NCBI GenBank assembly: GCA_037447655.1
Contig: JBBHKE010001764.1
Coordinates: 124,001-188,000, forward strand
DNA: 64,000 bases
Direction of reading: 5' to 3'
Origin: Zygnema cylindricum
Lineage: Eukaryota; Streptophyta; Zygnematophyceae; Zygnematales; Zygnemataceae
Shown: one piece after another, positions 57,835 through 64,000 of the stretch
How positions within the stretch are numbered: position 1 is the first letter of the stretch
Layout: the number at the start of each line of letters is the position of its first letter
Program-made: the position numbers and the translations under genes
The notes under the pieces: generated by a model
Told to the model about the DNA's origin: nothing
Database searches by the model: none
What the model saw: the letters and a program-made list of their open reading frames with translations, nothing else

Positions 57835-60800
57835 ATATGTTATGGGCCTTTCGTCAAGAATATCTATCTTTAATGGCCAAAAGTATGCTTACTGGGCGGG
57901 GATGGTTGAATCGTCGTTTGAAATTGCTCACTCATTGGGGGTCTTCGATGGCTCCCTTGATGAAACACATCCATCTTGGGGGAAAAAAAATTCAATGGCA
58001 AGGAACAATCTAATTCTTTGTATTTAAGAAAATTTGGTCATGTCTCGACTGAAAATGAAGAAGGCGAGTGAGATTTGGTCATCACTAAAATTCGCTTTTG
58101 AGAAAGCGAATGTTCAAGAGGAGTTGCTGGTGGCTGGAAAATTTTGGGGATACAAATACTCGCGGGGAACTATGGTCAAGTATTGTGACAATTTTTGTGC
58201 CCTTATTGATGCTCACTCTTCTGCTGGGGGGTCATTCCCTGAGTTACAACAAGCAATTCTACTTATTAGAGGTCTCTCTAGTAGCATGAAGGGTGTGTCT
58301 GTTCAATTAAAGAGCCATGATAAAGCTAGCTGGTCATTTCAGTTAGCGTATAAATATATATTGGAGGAAGAGAATAATACCAAACTCCTTGAAGGAGAAG
58401 GAAAAGTTGAAGCATTTGCCACAGACTTTGACAAAAGAAATCTGATTAATCAGAACAGGAGTCAATTTAACCAAAATCAGAATCAGTTTAATCAGAGACA
58501 AAATTGGTCATCTACTACTACTTGTTTTTATTTTTCTGAGAAGGGTCATGGATACAGGTACTGTCCTAAACTAAAGAAGGCTAATGAAACAGGTTTATAC
58601 AGGCCAGGTTGGCAGCAAAGCCAGTATCACGAAGGCTTTTCTGGAAATCCTTCCCGTAGAAATGCTCTTTTTTCAGCTTCTACAACTGATGCAGATGAGT
58701 CTTTAAGCTTCAATGAGCAAGAGGAGGCGGAGCTCTTTGCTATGGCGGCTGCAATAGAGGGTCCCAAAGATGCAGGATGGATCATGGACACGGGAGCGTC
58801 AGCCCATATGTGCTGGACAAAGCGGCTTTTGCAAATCTGCAACAAACATCTCCAATGAGTATTTACCATGCTTGTGGCATGAGTGTTCAAACCTCAGCTC
58901 AGGGTGATGTATCTTTGATAGTAGATGTGGGGGAAAGTCGGTATAGAGAACCCTTTACAATGTTTTGTATGTTCCAGACTTTAAGAAAATATTATTTTCT
59001 ACATCATTAGTTGAGAGTAAAGGCTTTGAAGTTGTTCTAAAACGAGGGAGACAGGTGGTTAGCAAGAAAAGGAAAGTAGCAGTAACAGGAAGTATAGATG
59101 CTAGCAAAATGTACCGGATGGACATGGCTGAATATAAAGAAAATGATGTTCTCTACTCCAGTGTCCAATCTGACAATGAGTTGTGGCATAAAAGATTAGG
59201 ACATATAAATTATCATAGTCTTAAGAAAATGGTGAATTCGAGAAAAATCGAGGGAGTTTCTCTCAGTTCTCATCCTATAAAATCATGTGATGGTTGTTCA
59301 CTTGGCAAGATTCACAAATTGCCATTTCTACAAGAAACAGACCACAGATCGGAGAAAGTTTTGCAGCTAATACACTCTGATGTTCTTTGTCCTTCACAAG
59401 TGGCTTTAGCTGGAGGTGTCCACTATATGGTTACATTCACAGATGACTACTCGAGATACACTTAAGTCTACTCCATGCAACCTAAGAGTGAAGTGTTCAC
59501 TCACTTCAAACACTACAAAGCGTGGGCGGAAAAACTTCATGGAGTTCCAATCTTAGCGTTGAGATCGGACAATGGGGGAGAATACACATCAAAGGAAATG
59601 GAATAATTTCTCATTCAAGAAGGTATTAGTCACAATCTTACTGTTCCATATACACCGGAACAGAATGGTGTTTTTTAAATATTAAACAGGACAAAGACAG
59701 AGAGTGCTCGGTCCATGCTTGGAGATAAAGGGCTAAATTTGAAATTCTGGGCTGAAAAACTGAATTGTGCTGTTTATATTAAAAATAGAATTGCTTCTAG
59801 ATCTGTTAGCACCATACCTTATGAACTTTGAATAGGAGAGAAACCTAATGTTAGCCACTTAAAAATCTTTGGCAGCAAGTGTTTTATTCTAGATACTTCA
59901 CAGGATAGATCGAAAATGGAGGCTGACGGCTTAACAAGAATTTTTATGGGGTATTATGATAATGCAAAAGGATATACAGTTTTTGTATTTGAGAAACAGA
60001 AAGTGATTATTTCTATGAATATCCAGATTAAAGATGAACACGATTCGGTTGACCTTTTTAAAATGCCATATCAACCGGCAAAGGAAAAACAAGAATATGT
60101 CATTTTTCACCCTACCCAGCGAGTCTACTTTCCACCGGCAAGTGGGACACCTCTTCCTTCAGTTCCTCTAGTGCCTTTAAGGATACTTCAACATAAGCTA
60201 CGCCTCAAGTGGAAGGAACTACTACAAACTATGTACCAGATCAAGTTACGGTTCACACTAAACAGAAAAATCAGAGGGTGCCGACGATCTCAACCTCAGA
60301 ATTTCCAGGGGGAAAGAGACCTAGGAGCCGTCTGCAAGCAAGCTCTCACTTTGCTTTTTCTGCAGCTGCAGAGGAGCCTCTTATGATCGAAAAGGCCTTC
60401 TCATCACTTGTGAGAAATCAATGGATCAAGGCAGCAAACGATGAAATGAAATCTATTATGGAGGCATAGACATGAGATCTGGTGGATCTTCCTCCGGGCA
60501 AAAAAGCCATCGGCAGCAAATGGGTATTAAAAGCGAAGCTGAACCCGGACAACACCATCAAAAGGTATAACGACAAACTAGTGGCAAAGGGGTATAATCA
60601 AAAAGAAGGTATTGACTTTGAGGAAACCTTGTCTCTAGTTGTCAGATTTCCCACTGTCATAATTTTGCTGAGTCTAGCGGCTATAGAGAATATGGAAATA
60701 CAACAAAAGGATTTTAAAACTGCCTTGTTGCATGGAGAGTTAGAAAAAACCATTTATATGAAACAACCTGAAATGTACTTTGAAAAGGGAAAGGAAGAAT

Positions 60801-61951
60801 TAGTGCGTAAGTTGATAAAATCTTTGTTTGGGCTAAAACAAGCCCCGCGTCAGTGGAATTTGAAGTTAGATGAGTTTTTGAATGGGCTGGGATTTAAGAG
60901 AATTAGCTCAGATCATTTTGTATATGTCTTATAAAGGGAGGATGGGATACTATACATTGCTCTATATGTGGATGACTTATTATTAATAAAAAAGTCAATG
61001 GATGAAATAAACCGCATTAAAGCGGCTTTAAGGTCTACGTTCGAGATGAAGGACCTCAGTGAGGCCAAGAAAATTTTAGGAATATAGGTAGAAAGAGAGA
61101 GAAACAAAAGGTTGATTATGTTAACTCAAAAAGAAGCAATAAGTAACATGTTGGAAAGATTTGAAATGAAAGATGCAAAGGGATTTATAACTCCCATGGA
61201 ATTCAGGCAAAAATTGGAAGGAAGGGATTCAGAGTTAGGCATTATGGTGTGTGATTGTCTAAGGTCAGGGGAGGAGGAGTTTATGGCTTTAAAGCCATAT
61301 CGACAAGTAGTTGGAAGTCTTATATATTTTATGAATTGTACGAGACCTGATATTGCAGCAACTGTGGGGTTCTTGAGTAGAAGTTTGCAGAATCCTAAAA
61401 AGGCAGAATGGGAAGCAGCAAAAAGGGTGCTGAGATATCTTGCAAGTACTCGAAATCTTAAGCTTTTACTAGGAGGAGGAGAGGTGAAAATACCGACGTG
61501 GAGCAATGCTAACTATGGAGACATGACAAGCCGAAAATCTACGACCGGCTTTGTTTTGAAGATTGGAGACGGAACTTGCTGCTGGAGTAGCAAATTACAG
61601 AAGGTTACAACTCAATCCACAATGGAGTCAAAATATATGGCAGCAACTTCCGCCCTCAAGAAGCTCCTATGGGTCAAGTCCGTTTTACAGGAACTTTGGT
61701 ATATGCAAACTGGTCCTCAAGCTATCTTGTGTGACAACCACACAACCATTGCAATTGCCTCTAACCCCAGCCATCACTTTAAGAGCAAACACATAGATGT
61801 TAGACTTCACTTTGGTAGAGAAAAAGTAATTGCAAAAGTCGTTAAGTTTTGTTATTTACCGGACGAGAAGATGGTAGTTGACATGTTAATAAAAGCACTT
61901 CCTGCCCCTAAGTTACAATTTTGCAGAGATGCTATTGGACTAAACGAGTAA
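57779..61951 (+). pseudogene. Copia-2 gag-pol, nearly full length, disrupted
   Basis: Copia order holds: gag from 57779, with a stop at 58024; zinc knuckle CFYFSEKGHGYRYC (second Cys lost); protease GWIMDTGASAHMC near 58777; integrase zinc finger WHKRLGHINYH...CDGCSLGKIHKLPF; integrase core with TFTDDYSRYT and RSDNGGEYTSKE; reverse transcriptase KWVLKAKLNPDN...LYVDDLLL (YVDD at 60965-60976); RNase H near 61490-61600 with YGDMTSRKSTTGF, where the usual Asp reads Asn (WSNANYGD). Stops occur near 58858, 59463, 59604, 59677, 59829, 60469, 60932 and 61086. All domains are present, so the element was once complete. High LTR identity implies fairly recent insertion, yet pol is already inactivated. 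Confidence 0.88.
57839..57848 (+). promoter_or_regulatory. Copia-2 primer-binding site, half-tRNA-iMet type
   Basis: GTTATGGGCC starts four bases after the LTR end. It is complementary to GGCCCATAAC, the anticodon loop and 5' stem of initiator tRNA-Met, as in Drosophila copia, which is primed by a tRNA-iMet fragment. No site for the 3' end of a tRNA is present. The site lies inside the gag frame (codons V-M-G). Confidence 0.7.
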
Positions 61952-61962
61952 CTAAGTCTAAA

Positions 61963-61974
61963 GATTTAGGGGAG
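61963..61974 (+). promoter_or_regulatory. Copia-2 polypurine tract
   Basis: GATTTAGGGGAG directly precedes the 3' LTR. A purine-rich tract at this position primes plus-strand synthesis in LTR elements. Confidence 0.7.
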
Positions 61975-63002
61975 TGTTCTAATTTATAAAATCTTTATTT
62001 CAATAAATAGGGGTAAAAATAACTTAGATTATTTTTCTAAGTAGTCTACTGTAATACTTACCTTAATTAGCGTTACAATAGCAAAAAATACAATAGAGTG
62101 TATTGTACTTTTACAAGGACACGTGTCGGAAAAAGAACGTATGCAGGTTTTTTGGAGTGGCGCCGACAGTCAGCCACACGCGTCACACAGTTGACGATAT
62201 GATTCACACGATCTGACGAACGAGATCTGAATCGGGTATTCCGGAAATAAATGGTACAGTTCGACGGTACCATCGTCGATTGAATTTGTTCCAACGGACG
62301 CGATTCACTGGGGACCACAAGCGTGATTCACAATGGACCACAAGCCTGATTTGCGTGGGACCACAAGTGACGAAGCACTCACGTGCTTCGTACTACACGA
62401 CCACATTCCGTTGGATTTCAGCGACTCTCGCTGACTAAGCATTTGGAACGTTTTGTGTACGGTTGGAATGTTTTGTGTATGGTTCAATATCTGGAAATAT
62501 CTGAATAACATTGTTTTGTATTTTAGTGTAATAAAAAATAGTGTTCCAAAAAACAAGTTTTTAGAAAGTAATAATTAGGGTTTTGAGGTATACTGACGTA
62601 CAAAGTAGGATGCGTTGTCGTTACTCATGATAATAACCGTAGTAACGGTTACCCAAATTAGTGTAGATCAGTAGATACACACTGTGAGTATATAACTTAC
62701 GACTTAGCCAATTTTGTAGTATCCAATATTGGGAATATGATTTTCTAAGGGCAGTTTTTGGGAAACTTCCAGACATCATATCTTATGGTTTACTAAGTGA
62801 TTTTGGCTGCAATTTTGGGTATTGTCATTTTACTGTATTGTTTATCACTTTGGCAAATTTAAAACATTTCGGATATCTGAGTCATGTTTTGTATATGTTC
62901 AAAGTTGGCTGTTAAGTAGGTACTCTGATAGTTTCCATTGTTTTTCATGTCTACTTCCACTACTATTGCTGGTTCTCCTCCTCCAACGGTGGTTTTAGAA
63001 CA
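61975..63002 (+). mobile_element. Copia-2 3' LTR, 1028 bp
   Basis: TGTTCTAATTTATAAAATC to TTTTAGAACA. It matches the 5' LTR to the last base before the two diverge, which fixes both right ends. The right flank (ACAAT) does not equal the bases just left of the 5' LTR; ACAAT does occur at 56795-56799, eight bases before it. Confidence 0.85.
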
Positions 63003-63727
63003 ACAATTGTGCAATATAGTGACCCGGTTCCCTACAAAAGAAGCAAACCCCTCCTTTCGAAGCTCCTCTTTCTTTTCCTCTTCCTCTCTTTCCACCGAAG
63101 TTCCGATAAGGCTTATCTCTATCTTTCTTCCTCTCATCACGCTTATGCCTGTCATCATCATTCCTCTCATCACGCTTCCGCCAATCACCACAAGTTATTA
63201 GTGCATTCACCCTATCACTTCCCCTACAAAGCTTTAAAGTGGTTTCCCTCATTAGAATCATCCCGATGGTAATGCCCCTAGTCTATAAAGAGTAATCCAT
63301 ATCTTGCATACGATTAATGATTTTTTCGTACTCATCAGGGAGTTTCATGATTAGTGTGTTAATCTTTCTCTCCTTCGATTCTACATATCCTACACTAGCA
63401 AGCTCAACGTATAGTGCAATAATATCATTGCAAAACTCTATCATGCTACCGCCTTTATAAACATATGCCTCTATTTCTTGTTTTATTAATTGCTGCCTAT
63501 GTATAGTCTCACTCTTATAAATCTGAATTAATGTTTCCCAGATTTTTAAGGATTTGGTTAGGTTATAAGAGTGATAGCTATCAACTTAGACACGTTTCTA
63601 AGTATGAGATGTTTTGCTATAGTGTTTTTGTAGTCCCAATTTTTTTTGTCATTTTCCTCAGTTTTTTGTTTAGTCATAACCTATACAAGTGGATTTGCAG
63701 CCGTATAAAATCGATATCTGTATAAGC
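63003..63727 (-). pseudogene. gag fragment of the outer retroelement, interrupted by Copia-2
   Basis: Reading the minus strand, gag text homologous to 52550-53100 is followed by a basic stretch (RKRDERNDDDRHKRDERKKD) and a zinc knuckle, CFFCREPGHYIAQ, which is cut by the Copia-2 LTR. The frame is broken by stops upstream. This shows that Copia-2 inserted in a gag gene of the opposite orientation. Confidence 0.7.
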
Positions 63728-64000
63728 AACAACAACATAGAAACATGTCATAAGAAAAATAAAGGTAGGGTGAGAGAGGAAGCTAGGAGGATCAATTTAT
63801 TCATTAAGCCAACGGATAGCCACTAGGCTCCTTGGTCCGTTTATATTCTTTACAAGATTTCAGTAAATAAAGATTTAACCTAATATCACAACACATAAAC
63901 TCAAAATGTAGCAAACTGCGAGCAAATCTGAGATAACCAGATTTAGTCACATACAAAACATATAAGGAAAGCCATCCCTAATCCACTATCACCCAGTAAA
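63728..64000. repeat. Outer-element repeat, right copy
   Basis: Direct copy of 55375-55660, running off the window. It begins right beside the gag N-terminal region of the outer element, where that element's 5' LTR or leader would be expected. Confidence 0.7.

Noticed and set aside
1-64000. CRISPR arrays, prokaryotic operons or defence systems
   Set aside because: The window is intron-bearing nuclear DNA; the tandem arrays lack spacer structure.

Overview
This is eukaryotic nuclear DNA, most likely from a streptophyte (a green plant or a charophyte-type alga). Four protein genes are present, three of them intron-rich on the minus strand with GT-AG introns in consistent phase. ASY1 and the CBS-plus-PPR fusion CBSPPR1 are plant-lineage genes. 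I cannot name the species. The DNA is AT-rich and full of small inverted-repeat elements and decayed retrotransposons.

Layout. 0-2.8 kb: the 5' part of a plant membrane-protein gene (At3g27390-like), running off the left edge. 2.8-8.7 kb: dense repeats, including a duplicated promoter/first-codons fragment of the next gene and a Tourist-like element whose empty site survives in the sister copy. 8.66-9.55 kb: an intact 296-residue single-pass membrane protein of unknown function, the only plus-strand host gene. 13.1-21.9 kb: CBSPPR1, 11 exons. 23.0-27.0 kb: an organelle-type Na+/H+ antiporter resembling NHE8, 7 exons. 27.4 kb: a tRNA-Thr(UGU) gene. 27.5-31.3 kb: satellites and MITEs. 31.9-37.5 kb: the meiotic axis gene ASY1, 23 exons with microexons of 13 and 22 nt. 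38.2-43.9 kb: a hAT-type element with a nested MITE, more MITEs and a decayed LINE-like fragment. 44-64 kb: a retrotransposon graveyard with a decayed Copia element (Copia-1), SINE-like repeats, LTR-like repeats in both orientations, a solo LTR, and a nearly full-length second Copia element (Copia-2) inserted in the gag region of a minus-strand element.

The host genes share no pathway: RNA-binding/CBS protein, ion antiporter, meiotic chromosome axis, two membrane proteins. The most interesting signals are in the mobile DNA. Copia-2 and a diverged solo LTR both start gag inside the LTR, and the frame crosses the LTR end. Copia-2 carries, 4 nt past its LTR, a primer-binding site that matches the anticodon loop of initiator tRNA-Met (half-tRNA priming as in Drosophila copia), embedded in the gag frame. 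Copia-1 uses the ordinary 3'-end tRNA-iMet site. Two unrelated genes also show the same oddity: the 3' splice site and start of exon 2 are repeated several times inside intron 1.
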